From positions 37,654 through 101,653 of the forward strand of contig JANWWA010000012.1 of the NCBI GenBank assembly GCA_025056565.1: 64,000 nt of DNA, read 5' to 3'. Of the stretch, positions 37,877-46,628 are shown piece by piece. The notes under the pieces were generated by a model. That model saw only the letters and a list, made by a program, of their open reading frames with translations. It ran no database searches and was not told where the DNA came from. Positions within the stretch are counted from its first letter, which is position 1. Each line of letters starts with the position of its first letter. Both the position numbers and the translations under genes were made by a program. This DNA is from Chloroherpetonaceae bacterium. Its GTDB lineage: Bacteria > Bacteroidota > Chlorobiia > Chlorobiales > Thermochlorobacteraceae.

Positions 37877-39061
37877 TTAGCTATCTTCCTTAGCAGTATT
37901 CACTCGGTTCAGAGCTTCTTTGGAGTCAGCGTTGCGACCAAGCAGCGCATAAAGTTTTGCCATTAGGCGCCAGTATTGCTTAGTATTTTCTCGCTCGGCT
38001 GCAGGGCGGAGCACTTGAAGAGCCCGCTCATAGTAGGGAGCACCGCCAGTGTATTCAGGAATTTTCACCTTCTTTTTGCCTTTATTTGCAGCCTTCACGC
38101 TATCCTCAAAAGCCTTCTTGTACTTGTCAACAAGCTGAATGTGATAGACCGCGTAGTTGTAAGCAGCGTCAGAGACCGTAGGGTCAAGCTGTAAGGCACG
38201 CTCAAGCTTAGCGATAGCCGCTTCGTACTTTCCGCTGTCCGCAAGCACCTGTGCAACATAGCGTAAGAGCGGCACCGCTGTTTTCTTAATGTCAGGCGTA
38301 GGATTTTCCAGAGCTTTGTCCAAGAGCTTCTCGGCATCACTGATACGATTGGCGCGAATGTAAGCAACCATCAAACGGTTGTAGGTATCGGGAGTGGCTT
38401 TGCCGCGCCTCACCACAATCTCTAACATCTCGACCGCCTGAGCAAATTTTTCCTGCTTTTCCAGTGCAAAGTCAATCAAGGTATAGGCATCTACATCGTC
38501 GGGGTTATACTCAATGTATTTTCTTAGCACTGGCTCAGCTTCGGCGTATTTGCCCTCTACAATGTAAGCACGTGCCAACGGCATATAGACTTGCATACTA
38601 TCGGGCACGATTTCAATAGCGAGTTTGAACTTCGTAATTGCTGTGTCCATACCGGCATTTCGCTTTGCAGCATCTTTCTGCTGCACGGCCTCATTGAAGG
38701 CATTGACACCATCATTGAACACAATTGCCCACATTGTGCGAATCGTGTTCTCTGCCTGAAGCTGAAAGACAGGGGCTTGCTTCTCAGTTGACTTCATTGA
38801 AAGCACCTTGCGGTAGTTCTGCGTAGCCTTGCGGTAATCTTCTGCCCGCTTGTCATTTTGAGCCTTCTCATAATAAACATTGCCTAAAACATAGTAAGCC
38901 TCCATATTGCCCGGATTTTCCTTGATGATGCGCTCAAGCTCAGCAATTGCGCGGTCAAATTCCTTACGCTGAACCATCGTCTTGACAAAGCTTGGCACCT
39001 GCGCCCAAGCGGCATTAACAAAAAGCGCAGACAGAATGAACAAGCAAAGAAGTTTCTTCAT
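37877..39061 (-). CDS. Exported tetratricopeptide-repeat protein
   Basis: 394 aa from ATG 39061. Signal peptide MKKLLCLFILSALFVNAAWAQ, then TPR units over most of the length (GNMEAYYVLGNVYYEKA, PDSMQVYMPLARAYIVEGKYAEAE, PDDVDAYTLIDFALEKQEKFAQAVEMLE, GKYEAAIAKLERALQLDPTVSDAAYNYAVYHI). TPR proteins scaffold complexes; no partner can be named. The frame stays open for 87 codons upstream of this start, but the composition there does not look coding and the signal peptide fixes the start. Confidence 0.88.
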   Translation of the reverse strand: MKKLLCLFILSALFVNAAWAQVPSFVKTMVQRKEFDRAIAELERIIKENPGNMEAYYVLGNVYYEKAQNDKRAEDYRKATQNYRKVLSMKSTEKQAPVFQLQAENTIRTMWAIVFNDGVNAFNEAVQQKDAAKRNAGMDTAITKFKLAIEIVPDSMQVYMPLARAYIVEGKYAEAEPVLRKYIEYNPDDVDAYTLIDFALEKQEKFAQAVEMLEIVVRRGKATPDTYNRLMVAYIRANRISDAEKLLDKALENPTPDIKKTAVPLLRYVAQVLADSGKYEAAIAKLERALQLDPTVSDAAYNYAVYHIQLVDKYKKAFEDSVKAANKGKKKVKIPEYTGGAPYYERALQVLRPAAERENTKQYWRLMAKLYALLGRNADSKEALNRVNTAKEDS

Positions 39062-39372
39062 CTCTGACAGGATTAAGTTTAAGTTGTGATAGACTGCAAA
39101 AAGCAATTCTGCATGTAGCAGCTCACATAGAGCGAAAAGTAATAGGTAATCAAGATTTTTCAAATAACGCTGATTGCGAATAGCGTGGTGGTTCGGTAGT
39201 AGTAACTCTCTACCCTGCCAACTGAGGTAGTCTCTTCTACAAAGAGAGTCAAGGTAAGAGAAAGCGTTCAAAGAGCAGTGCGACATATGCACTGCTCTCG
39301 GTGAAGTGCCAGAGAGAGGCAAGGGTAAGAGAGATTAGGGTAACGGAGAGCGCCTACGACGATGGCTGAGGA
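39062..39372. other. 311-nt structured intergenic region
   Basis: No gene found. Nested inverted repeats: ACTCTCT (39205-39211) with AGAGAGT (39243-39249), enclosing CTACC (39210-39214) with GGTAG (39226-39230). A separate perfect 10-bp hairpin is at 39272-39298. On the minus strand this DNA is both the 3' trailer of the hydrolase gene and the 5' leader of the TPR gene. A tRNA-like A box on the minus strand near 39185-39232 is discussed under rejected items. Confidence 0.5.
39272..39298 (-). terminator. Perfect 10-bp hairpin after the alpha/beta hydrolase gene
   Basis: AGAGCAGTGC / GCACTGCTCT with loop GACATAT, 75 nt past the hydrolase stop. No T-tract follows on the minus strand, so a transcription terminator is likely but not proven; an RNA 3'-end stabiliser is an alternative. 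Confidence 0.45.
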
Positions 39373-40338
39373 TTACTTTTCTGCCGCTGTGGAGCGTGCA
39401 AATTCAGCAATCAGTTGATTGACAAGCTCACTCTTTTCCATTTGAATCATGTGACCGCACTCGGGCACCATAGCAAGCTTTGCATTCTTCATTGCGGCGG
39501 TGCCTTGCTCCATTACCTCTCGGGTGCGGCCGCCGTGCAAAAATGGGTTAGGAATAAGGTTGTCGTTTTCGCCTGCAATAACCAGCGTCGGTGTGGAGAT
39601 GAGATGTAATCTATCCCACACGTAGCCATCAAGCATTGCGCCAACAGATTTCCAAACCGCATATGCAAAGCGGTCAAACTCATCTGATGAGACAAGCCGG
39701 GTACGCTCTTCCACCATCCACTCCCACTTGTCGTCCCAGTTGTAGAAGTTGGCTACGATGTTGGCACGAATGCGCTCTGGAGGGGTTTTTTTGACAAAGT
39801 CGGGTGTAACGGAATTGCGCAGCCAATTTCCTTCACCTTCTTTGAAGGCTTCAAAGCCCGCAGGGGACAGCAGCACCATTTTCTCAATAGCTTCAGGAAA
39901 AAGAAGTGCTGCGGTAAGCGAGATTTGTCCACCCATTGAGTGTCCGACCCAGACGGCTTTCTGAATGCCAAGATGTTGCAAAAGGGCGCGCACGGTTTCT
40001 GCAAAAAACTGCATAGAGTAGGGCGTCGAATACGCTTTGCCTGACTTGCCATAGCCGGGTAAATCCAGAGCAATCACCCGAAAGCCACGCTGACGCAAGT
40101 CCGCGAGGTTGTAACGCCAAAAGCCCGCATTGCTGGCAAGCCCGTGAATGAGCACAAGCGGCGTGCCATTGCCCTTCGAGTCATAGTAACTGACCAATGC
40201 ACCATTCACCGTGGCTTGCTCAGTAGGAAAGGGATATGGAATGTCCTTGAACTGCATAACAGGTGCAGCGTGGTAAAGTTTGGCGCTGTGGCAACCTAAG
40301 AGCAAAAGGAAAAACAGTGTGCAAAGAATCCGAGCCAT
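39373..40338 (-). CDS. Alpha/beta-hydrolase lipoprotein
   Basis: 321 aa. Lipoprotein signal (lipobox LLGC, Cys about 16). Alpha/beta hydrolase fold with HG oxyanion motif LVLIHGLASNAGFW, nucleophile Ser in VGHSMGGQ, Asp in LVIAGENDNLIP and catalytic His in ECGHMIQMEK. Esterase or lipase type, anchored in the envelope; substrate unknown. Confidence 0.87.
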   Translation of the reverse strand: MARILCTLFFLLLLGCHSAKLYHAAPVMQFKDIPYPFPTEQATVNGALVSYYDSKGNGTPLVLIHGLASNAGFWRYNLADLRQRGFRVIALDLPGYGKSGKAYSTPYSMQFFAETVRALLQHLGIQKAVWVGHSMGGQISLTAALLFPEAIEKMVLLSPAGFEAFKEGEGNWLRNSVTPDFVKKTPPERIRANIVANFYNWDDKWEWMVEERTRLVSSDEFDRFAYAVWKSVGAMLDGYVWDRLHLISTPTLVIAGENDNLIPNPFLHGGRTREVMEQGTAAMKNAKLAMVPECGHMIQMEKSELVNQLIAEFARSTAAEK

Positions 40339-40462
40339 AGCGTTGAAGCAGTTTGTTATGGAAAAAGTGAATCTTGTTTTTCTTTGCCGTGCCTACTTAT
40401 ACTGGAAAAGAGAGCTGTGCTGAACGTTGTTCTGCTCCGCAGTCTATGCAAGACATGGCTTG

Positions 40463-42040
40463 CTAGAACATGAGCCAACTAAGCGTGCCAAATACGACCC
40501 AAGGGTTTGCTGGACGAGATGCCAACGCCGCTGGTCGCGTCAGAGGGCTATCATAAAAATCCCCATTAACCATATAGGCTGCACTAAGACCTATCTCAAG
40601 GAAAAGCGCAAGTGTGTATTTAAGTTCGCCGTTAATTTCTGCACCGATAAACCGCCCAACACCGCTAGGCGTTTGATTGGCAATTGCCGCTGCAGCGCCC
40701 AGTTTAAGTGTTACCTTGTTCGGCACAGGACTATTGAAGTAGTTAAGGAAAATAGCAGTCGTGCCAAAGCCCATGTTGGAGATATCGTGCACAGCAGAGT
40801 AGTAGCGATTTACCACTTGCACATCTGGAAAAAGCAGGTAAGCGCGATGCGAGCTGAAAATACCGACAGGCGAACCCCAAGTGTTGCCAGTAACTACGCC
40901 AGAGTATTGTCCATCGCGTGCATTGTCGGCATCACCAGAAGTGTAAAGTGCCTCGAGAGAAAAACGGTCGTTAGCCGTCTGTCCATACTTGTAGCTGAGC
41001 GAAAGATGGGCAGTGTAACCAAAAATGCCAATGTTGCCAGCGCTGACCCCTTGCGGCGTGAAAAGATTGAGGTTGCCAAAGTTAAACATCACGAGCGCGC
41101 TTGCCCAAAATCGGCCACCGATAAAATCGCGATTGTATGAGGTGTTCAAACCAGCCCAAAGCACATCGCCTTTGTAACGGTTTTGTCCAATTTGGAGCCG
41201 AGCGCCGCCGTTATACTCTACAAGCAGAGAATTAAAGCCTTGCCCCAAGATGGAAACACCCCCTTCGTTTTGCGCACGGTCATAAAGATACCAAAGGCTG
41301 CCACCCAGTTCCCAGAGTCCGCTGAGACGTGTTTCCATGTCTGCCATCAGAAGCACCACATCATCATCAATCTCAATAAAGTTTTCGTAGAGTTGAAAGT
41401 AGCCAACTCGTCCGATTGTAACAGGCGAGAGATTGAAGTAGCTACTGATACCAACGCCTTGCGTGCCCCAAAACATGAGGCGGTTACCACTGGTTTGGTT
41501 GGTTTGCAATGTATTGACATTGGGGTCGCGCACATTGTCAAAAATGCGCTGAATGCCAATCACAACATTCCAAAATGGGTTGATTTTAAGCTCTACATTG
41601 GCTAAGAGTGTCTGGATATTAACCGTGCCAGCATTGATAGCGCCACCGACATTATTGCCCACGCCGTAGTTGACATCGCCCCACGTTACATCAACCTTGA
41701 GCAAAGCACGAAAAATTGCTAGGCCATCCAAGAGCGCAGGACGATAGACAAAAAGAGGCACGAAGCGACCTTCACCATAAAAAGCCATTTGTGGCTTAGT
41801 CGTTGTACTGTTCGGACCAAAGAGGCGACCGATAATTTGGCCGCGCAAAAATTCATTTTCAGGGGCGATGTTGCTGCCTGTAAGGCGTGTGAAGAAAAAG
41901 CCGATGAATTGCAACTCTGGCACAGGTTTTTCAGGTGTGCCCAAACGCCGGTCGTCGTCAACAGGGTAGTTGGGCAGTTGTGCCCAAAGCGGTAGTGCCA
42001 GCGTCGAGAAAAGCGCAAAAAGCAGTATCTGATGTTTCAT
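40463..42040 (-). CDS. Outer-membrane beta-barrel protein
   Basis: 525 aa. Signal peptide at 1-20 (ALPLWAQ). The mature part alternates hydrophobic/aromatic strands with short polar loops throughout and ends in Phe (GTLSWLMF), the classic outer-membrane insertion signal; about 16-18 strands fit the length. Composition resembles large porins of the Bacteroidota/Chlorobi type; no specific family recognised. The lipoprotein gene 182 nt upstream on the same strand could belong to the same transcript. Confidence 0.75.
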   Translation of the reverse strand: MKHQILLFALFSTLALPLWAQLPNYPVDDDRRLGTPEKPVPELQFIGFFFTRLTGSNIAPENEFLRGQIIGRLFGPNSTTTKPQMAFYGEGRFVPLFVYRPALLDGLAIFRALLKVDVTWGDVNYGVGNNVGGAINAGTVNIQTLLANVELKINPFWNVVIGIQRIFDNVRDPNVNTLQTNQTSGNRLMFWGTQGVGISSYFNLSPVTIGRVGYFQLYENFIEIDDDVVLLMADMETRLSGLWELGGSLWYLYDRAQNEGGVSILGQGFNSLLVEYNGGARLQIGQNRYKGDVLWAGLNTSYNRDFIGGRFWASALVMFNFGNLNLFTPQGVSAGNIGIFGYTAHLSLSYKYGQTANDRFSLEALYTSGDADNARDGQYSGVVTGNTWGSPVGIFSSHRAYLLFPDVQVVNRYYSAVHDISNMGFGTTAIFLNYFNSPVPNKVTLKLGAAAAIANQTPSGVGRFIGAEINGELKYTLALFLEIGLSAAYMVNGDFYDSPLTRPAALASRPANPWVVFGTLSWLMF

Positions 42041-42112
42041 TGCAAGTCAAGTTAGATGTTGGCAGTGCTCAGTGCGCTGGGCAAAGTCCAACCCGAGATA
42101 TAAAAGGAAAGA

Positions 42113-42183
42113 AGAGCAGAGTGCTAAGTAGCCTGCAGAGCTGCCCTGTCTTCCCAAAGGAACGAAGCAGCCAACTCTGCTCT
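42113..42183. repeat. Imperfect-core 10-bp inverted repeat between lipoprotein and porin genes
   Basis: AGAGCAGAGT (42113-42122) and ACTCTGCTCT (42174-42183) are perfectly complementary and enclose a shorter GCTGC/GCAGC pairing. It lies 40 nt downstream of the lipoprotein stop and 73 nt upstream of the porin start on the minus strand, so it could attenuate read-through into the porin. Its arm sequence partly matches that of the hairpin at 39272-39298. Confidence 0.55.
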
Positions 42184-42222
42184 CCTTCACCAGCCTCTCT
42201 CAGAGGGAAACTTTCGCAAGCA

Positions 42223-42735
42223 TCACTGACGGATATAGACTTGCACGTTGGCTTGACCAAATGCTCCACCAGAGGTGCTACCGAAGCCTGCAGTAGCAGT
42301 CGGCGGTGTAACGCCTTGCAGAGGTGGTTGAACTTGCGCAACCTCATAGCGCATTCGATTACCAGAGACTTCATAGATGCCCTGAGCCGTGAGCGCAGTC
42401 GGTGAGGTTTGGTTTGCCGTGATGTTGCGAATATTGGCATTTGCACCAGTGGCACCGCCCGGCGTGGTAACATAGGTGCCGCGCAAAGTCAGTTCCACAC
42501 CAGCTGAATCACGCTGCACGACCGTGTAAGAGCCATCGCGGTTGAAAGTCGCTTGAATGCGGCGAATACGCAGAGGCGGGTTAAAGAGAATCGGGGCTAC
42601 ATTCGTGCCTTCTGAGACCCATGTGCCAATAATTGGGTCTTGACTGGCACTGTCGTCGCTCGAAGTGGTGGTGCCTCGGCAGGCAGCAACCAGCAGTAGG
42701 GCAACCAGCAGATAAGAAGTGGAACGACGAAACAT
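42223..42735 (-). CDS. Lipoprotein of unknown function
   Basis: About 170 aa. ATG 42735 is chosen since GGAGG, 5 nt upstream, gives a good ribosome-binding site. Lipobox VAAC near residue 19. The rest carries a beta-rich pattern (IIGTWVSEG, RIQATFNRDGSYTVVQRD, LRGTYVTT) like lipocalin-type METQ/DUF-type small lipoproteins that hold a single calycin fold, and a Gly/Thr-rich tail. No family assigned with confidence. Confidence 0.6.
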   Translation of the reverse strand: MFRRSTSYLLVALLLVAACRGTTTSSDDSASQDPIIGTWVSEGTNVAPILFNPPLRIRRIQATFNRDGSYTVVQRDSAGVELTLRGTYVTTPGGATGANANIRNITANQTSPTALTAQGIYEVSGNRMRYEVAQVQPPLQGVTPPTATAGFGSTSGGAFGQANVQVYIRQ

Positions 42736-42793
42736 ATCAACCTCCATTCGTTTAAGTTTGTTGAAATTGCGGCAAAAGTTGCCGTAAGAGAAC

Positions 42794-44293
42794 TCAAAGG
42801 CTTAAAAGGGCCTTGCGATTAATTTTGCCGATGTCATTTTTAGGCAGACTGCTAAGAAAGACCACATACTTTGGCACTTTGTATTTTGCCAAGTTCGCCT
42901 TGCAAAACTCAAGAAGTTCTGCTTCCGTGAGCGAGGCATTTGGCTTGAGGACAACAAAGGCTTTCCCAACCTCACCCCACTTTTCATCAGGCACGCCAAT
43001 CACGGCTGCTTCTGCGACGCACGGATGTGAGTGCAAAAGCCGCTCTACTTCGGCAGGGTAGACATTTTCGCCGCCAGAGATATACATATTCTTCTTGCGG
43101 TCAACGACATAGAAAAAGCCTTCTTCATCTTGTCGTGCCAAATCGCCTGAATAAAGCCATCCATCTTTGAGAGCCTTAGCCGTCTCCGCTGGATTACGCC
43201 AGTAGCCAGGCGTAACCACATCGCCACTAAAGATGAGTTCGCCGACACTGCCTTGTGGCACATCATTCCCCTCGTCATCGACCAAGCGAACTTTCACATA
43301 AAAATTAGGCACGCCAATTGAGCCAATTTTGCGCACGCTATCATCTTGATGCAGCGAAAAAAGGTTGGGTCCGACCTCTGTCATGCCAAAGCCTTGACGA
43401 ATGGGAATGCCACGGCGCTGCCAAAGCTCAATGACTGAAATCGGAAGCGCTTCGCCACCCACGATAAAAAAGCGCATGGCGCTTAAATCGGCAGTGTGAA
43501 AGAGCGGTGAGGCAGCAAGCATTTTGAGAATGGTAGGCACAGCCAAAAAAATTGTGGCACGCTCTTCGGATAGTGCTTGAAGCACAGCATCAGCCTCAAA
43601 CTTCTTCATCAAGCAACTGTAAGCAGCTCGGTGAAGAAATGGGGTCGAGAGCGCATTAAGGCCACCTGTGTGAAAAAGTGGTAGACAGCACACCGTGCGG
43701 TCGTTAGAAGTAAGGTCAAGCCGTATAGTGGTATTGATGCTATTCCAGAAAAGCATTTTATGTGTGTAGAGCACCCCCTTAGGAAGACCAGTCGTGCCGC
43801 TGGTGTAGAGAATAAAAATTGGGTCGTTTTCGTCAAGGTGGGCGTGAGCTGAAAATCGCTCGACTTCATCGCGAAATGGGTAACAGAAGGCTTGAAGTTC
43901 TGCAAACGACCAGCGGTGCGGAATTGCTTGAAAAGATTGAGATTGCTCAGCGATAGAGTGATACTTTTCCTCAACAGCGATAAACTTTGGCGTGCAGTCT
44001 CGCAGCACGCCGTCAATTTCACGGGCAGCCAAGCGAAAGTTGAGCGGCACGAAAATTAGACCCGTCTTCTGTGCAACGAAAAAGAGCACAAAGTGCTCGA
44101 GCGAATTTTCTGCGTAAAGCGCAATGCGGTCTCCACGCTCTAAGCCAAACTCACGCAGGAAAAGCCGAGCCAATCGGTTCGAAAGATGGTCAAGCTGCCG
44201 AAAAGTAAGTGTGCGGCCTGTTTCATATTCTTTCAGCGCAATTTTGTCAGGCGCATAGAGACAAAGTTTTTCCAGCCAGTTCAGTTGAATCAT
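42794..44293 (-). CDS. Fatty-acyl-CoA/AMP-dependent ligase
   Basis: 499 aa, complete ANL-superfamily enzyme. P-loop-like motif FILYTSGTTGLPKGV (about residue 165), A5 FGMTEVGPNLF, A7 YSGDLARQDEEGF, A8 DRKKNMYISGGENVYP and the C-terminal Lys motif (NDIGKINRKAL) needed for adenylation. It activates a carboxylate as acyl-AMP and transfers it to CoA. Members of this type act on medium- or long-chain or aryl acids; the substrate is not readable. Its start overlaps the stop of the MFS gene by 4 nt, part of a four-gene leftward cluster. Confidence 0.93.
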   Translation of the reverse strand: MIQLNWLEKLCLYAPDKIALKEYETGRTLTFRQLDHLSNRLARLFLREFGLERGDRIALYAENSLEHFVLFFVAQKTGLIFVPLNFRLAAREIDGVLRDCTPKFIAVEEKYHSIAEQSQSFQAIPHRWSFAELQAFCYPFRDEVERFSAHAHLDENDPIFILYTSGTTGLPKGVLYTHKMLFWNSINTTIRLDLTSNDRTVCCLPLFHTGGLNALSTPFLHRAAYSCLMKKFEADAVLQALSEERATIFLAVPTILKMLAASPLFHTADLSAMRFFIVGGEALPISVIELWQRRGIPIRQGFGMTEVGPNLFSLHQDDSVRKIGSIGVPNFYVKVRLVDDEGNDVPQGSVGELIFSGDVVTPGYWRNPAETAKALKDGWLYSGDLARQDEEGFFYVVDRKKNMYISGGENVYPAEVERLLHSHPCVAEAAVIGVPDEKWGEVGKAFVVLKPNASLTEAELLEFCKANLAKYKVPKYVVFLSSLPKNDIGKINRKALLSL

Positions 44294-45564
44294 CGTTCAA
44301 GAGCAGTTTGTGCATTAAGTCTCTGAGAAGCCAGCCAAAGTGCAGCAGCAGAAATCGCAAGTGAAAGCGGGCAAAGCAGCAAGGCAAATTGGAGTGCACG
44401 AGCTGTGCCGTGTGAAATAAGCGCGTCGCTGATTGCCCCAACAATAGGTGGTGCGATTCCGTAGCCAATGATATTCACCACGAAGAAATAAACTGCTACG
44501 CCAATGCCACGCAGCGAAACGCCGACAATTTCGTGCACGTCGGCAGCTGCTGGGCCCAGCCATGCCAGTGAAGTGCTCATCAGAGCAAAGTAAAGCACTT
44601 GCGCAAACGAGAGTTGCTCCGTGAAAAGAAAAAGCAGCCAAAGCACAACCGATACCAAGGCCACGCCTGACATCAAAAGCAATCGGCCGCCACGCTGACG
44701 CCGGCGCAAAGCGTCGGCAGCTGCGCCGCCTAAAATAGTGCCGCCTAAGCCACCAATGATGACAAACATGGCAACCATAAACCCAACATCGGTCTTTGCC
44801 ATGCCAAAGGCGGCGACGAAGTAAGTCGGTAGCCAAATCGTAAGACTGTTGGCAGCAATTGCAAGGCAAGCATAGCCGATGTGATGAAGCCAAAGCGTGG
44901 GAAGTTTGAAGACGGCTCGCCAGTCGCTGCGGGTAGGGGTGCCAAGAGTTTCGGTTACGCCACGCGGGGGCTCACGGAGAAGCAGCACAAGCAGCGCAAT
45001 CGGCAAGCCCGCAAAGCCGATGATGTAGAATGCCCAACGCCAGCCAAGTGCTGCGTCAATTGCAGTGCCTGCGAAGAAAGATAGCGCAGTGCCTCCCGCA
45101 ATCGCAGATGAATAAATTGCTTGCACTGTAGCACGCATTTTGGGTGGGAAGTAATCACTGAGCAGCGAAAGCGCGGCAGGGCCTAAGGTGGCCTCACCGA
45201 CTCCGACCATCACGCGACAGAGAAAAAGTTGCCAGAAGTTTTGCGCAAAGCCTGAAACCCCTGAAAAGAAACTCCACACGGCAAGCCCAGCAGCAATGAG
45301 TTTGGTGCGAGAGAGACTATCGGCAAGTTTTCCAAAGGGCAAGCCTAAGGCAGTGTAGAAGAGCACAAACGCGGTGGTGCCTAAAAGTGCAGTCTCAAAG
45401 TTGGAGAGTGAAAACTCCTTTTTAACCGAAGCAAAAAGGCTTACCAGCAAGATTCGGTCGGCAAAGTTCAAGACATACACCACGAAGAGCAAGAAAAGCG
45501 CATACCATGCATAAAGCGTTACTTTCTGTTCAGTCATCGTTGCTGCGGTGGCCTGCGTCATCAT
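44290..45564 (-). CDS. MFS transporter, Spinster-like
   Basis: About 424 aa with 12 predicted transmembrane helices. Motif A appears as GLPFGKLADSLSRTK, and the second-half repeat as GGTILGGAAADALRRRQRGG. The length and helix layout suit Spinster-type lipid or sphingoid exporters and sugar-phosphate carriers alike. ATG 45564 is chosen; an upstream ATG at 45618 would overlap the ketosynthase. Coupled to the ligase by 4-nt overlap; context suggests export of the cluster product or uptake of its precursor. Confidence 0.88.
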   Translation of the reverse strand: MMTQATAATMTEQKVTLYAWYALFLLFVVYVLNFADRILLVSLFASVKKEFSLSNFETALLGTTAFVLFYTALGLPFGKLADSLSRTKLIAAGLAVWSFFSGVSGFAQNFWQLFLCRVMVGVGEATLGPAALSLLSDYFPPKMRATVQAIYSSAIAGGTALSFFAGTAIDAALGWRWAFYIIGFAGLPIALLVLLLREPPRGVTETLGTPTRSDWRAVFKLPTLWLHHIGYACLAIAANSLTIWLPTYFVAAFGMAKTDVGFMVAMFVIIGGLGGTILGGAAADALRRRQRGGRLLLMSGVALVSVVLWLLFLFTEQLSFAQVLYFALMSTSLAWLGPAAADVHEIVGVSLRGIGVAVYFFVVNIIGYGIAPPIVGAISDALISHGTARALQFALLLCPLSLAISAAALWLASQRLNAQTALER

Positions 45565-45592
45565 AGCTGGGTCTGTTAAGGTTTGAAAAGCC

Positions 45593-46582
45593 TTAGTAGC
45601 GAAAAGCAGCACTTGCAAAAGCTAAACCACCACCAGAGCCGATGAAGAAAACAAGGTCGCCACGATGCACCTTGCCTTGCTCAATTGCATCGTGGAATGC
45701 CATCGGAATGCAAGCTGAGCCAGTGTAGCCGTATCGATCCATAATGGTGTGTGCCTTATGGCGCGGCACGCCGAGATTGTCCAGTGTTTGCCAGATGCTA
45801 TTGATGTTGATTTGCGTAAAGAAATACTGTGCCACGTCGTTTGGCTCAATACCAAGCCGCGCACAAAGTGAGCGCGCCATTCTTGTCCACATGTCCGCAT
45901 TGAGTTCTTTCGGAAACTTGCGCACAAACTTCAAAAGGTGGTCTTTTTGAGATAGGGCGCGTTCCGTGATAGGTTGATGCGTACCACCTGCATAGATGCC
46001 CATCCAGTCGTGATACTGCCCTTCGGTGAGAAGCTCGCTGGCAAGAAAGCCTCGTGAAGAATTTTTCTCGGCTTGGAGCAGCACTGCGCCCGCCCCATCA
46101 GCAAAAAGTGTAACTGTTTTCTTGTCATGCAAGTCCAAATACTTGCTCATCGCATATGCGCCAATAACAAGAACGTTCTCATAGTGCTCATCAGCGCGAA
46201 TGTATTTAGCCGCGATGTCCAGCGCGGTAACAAAGCCTGCACAGGCGGTATTGACATCGAAAGTGCCAGCATGTTTAGCACCCAAGCGGTATTGGACAAC
46301 CGACGCCGTTGAGGGGGAGATATACTCAGGTGTATCCGTTGCAATGATGATTAAATCAAGGTCTTCAGCAGGAAGCGAGGCACGTGCTAAGGCTTGCTTG
46401 GCAGCATGTTCACAAAGGTCAGCGGTAGATTCATTTGCTGAGCACCAATGTCGCTCCCGAATCGTGAGGTTCTGAACCAGCCAAGTGTCGACATCTTCGC
46501 CAAGCAGTTCATTGAAGTAGGAATTAGGCAAGACGCGTTCTGGCGCATAGAAGCCCGAAGAAGCAATAACCGCATTTGTCAT
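45593..46582 (-). CDS. FabH-like (KAS III) enzyme lacking the catalytic His and Asn
   Basis: 329 aa thiolase-fold enzyme. The active-site Cys 114 is intact (NTACAGF). In FabH the His of PHQAN and the Asn of GNTSAA complete the triad; here the aligned residues are Thr 256 (FFTQIN) and Tyr 286 (YGYTGSA). Without them decarboxylative condensation as in FabH is not expected, and a Cys-only acyl-transfer or altered condensation role is more likely, as in the KAS III-like acyltransferases of natural-product pathways. It lies between a FabG-like reductase and an MFS transporter with an acyl-CoA ligase beyond, which is why a specialised lipid or acyl pathway is inferred. Confidence 0.88.
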   Translation of the reverse strand: MTNAVIASSGFYAPERVLPNSYFNELLGEDVDTWLVQNLTIRERHWCSANESTADLCEHAAKQALARASLPAEDLDLIIIATDTPEYISPSTASVVQYRLGAKHAGTFDVNTACAGFVTALDIAAKYIRADEHYENVLVIGAYAMSKYLDLHDKKTVTLFADGAGAVLLQAEKNSSRGFLASELLTEGQYHDWMGIYAGGTHQPITERALSQKDHLLKFVRKFPKELNADMWTRMARSLCARLGIEPNDVAQYFFTQININSIWQTLDNLGVPRHKAHTIMDRYGYTGSACIPMAFHDAIEQGKVHRGDLVFFIGSGGGLAFASAAFRY

Positions 46583-46628
46583 AGTAACTGGCTAAGTTTT
46601 GCCCTGCTACGTGCGCAGCGAGCAGGTG

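Noticed and set aside
39185..39232. tRNA-like A box on the minus strand (CTCAGTTGG ... GGGTAGAG)
   Set aside because: The D-arm-like stretch is present, but no anticodon stem, acceptor stem or T-arm of correct spacing can be drawn.
39062..39322. Upstream in-frame extension of the TPR gene
   Set aside because: The signal peptide starts at ATG 39061, and the extension has no family-like or coding-like composition.
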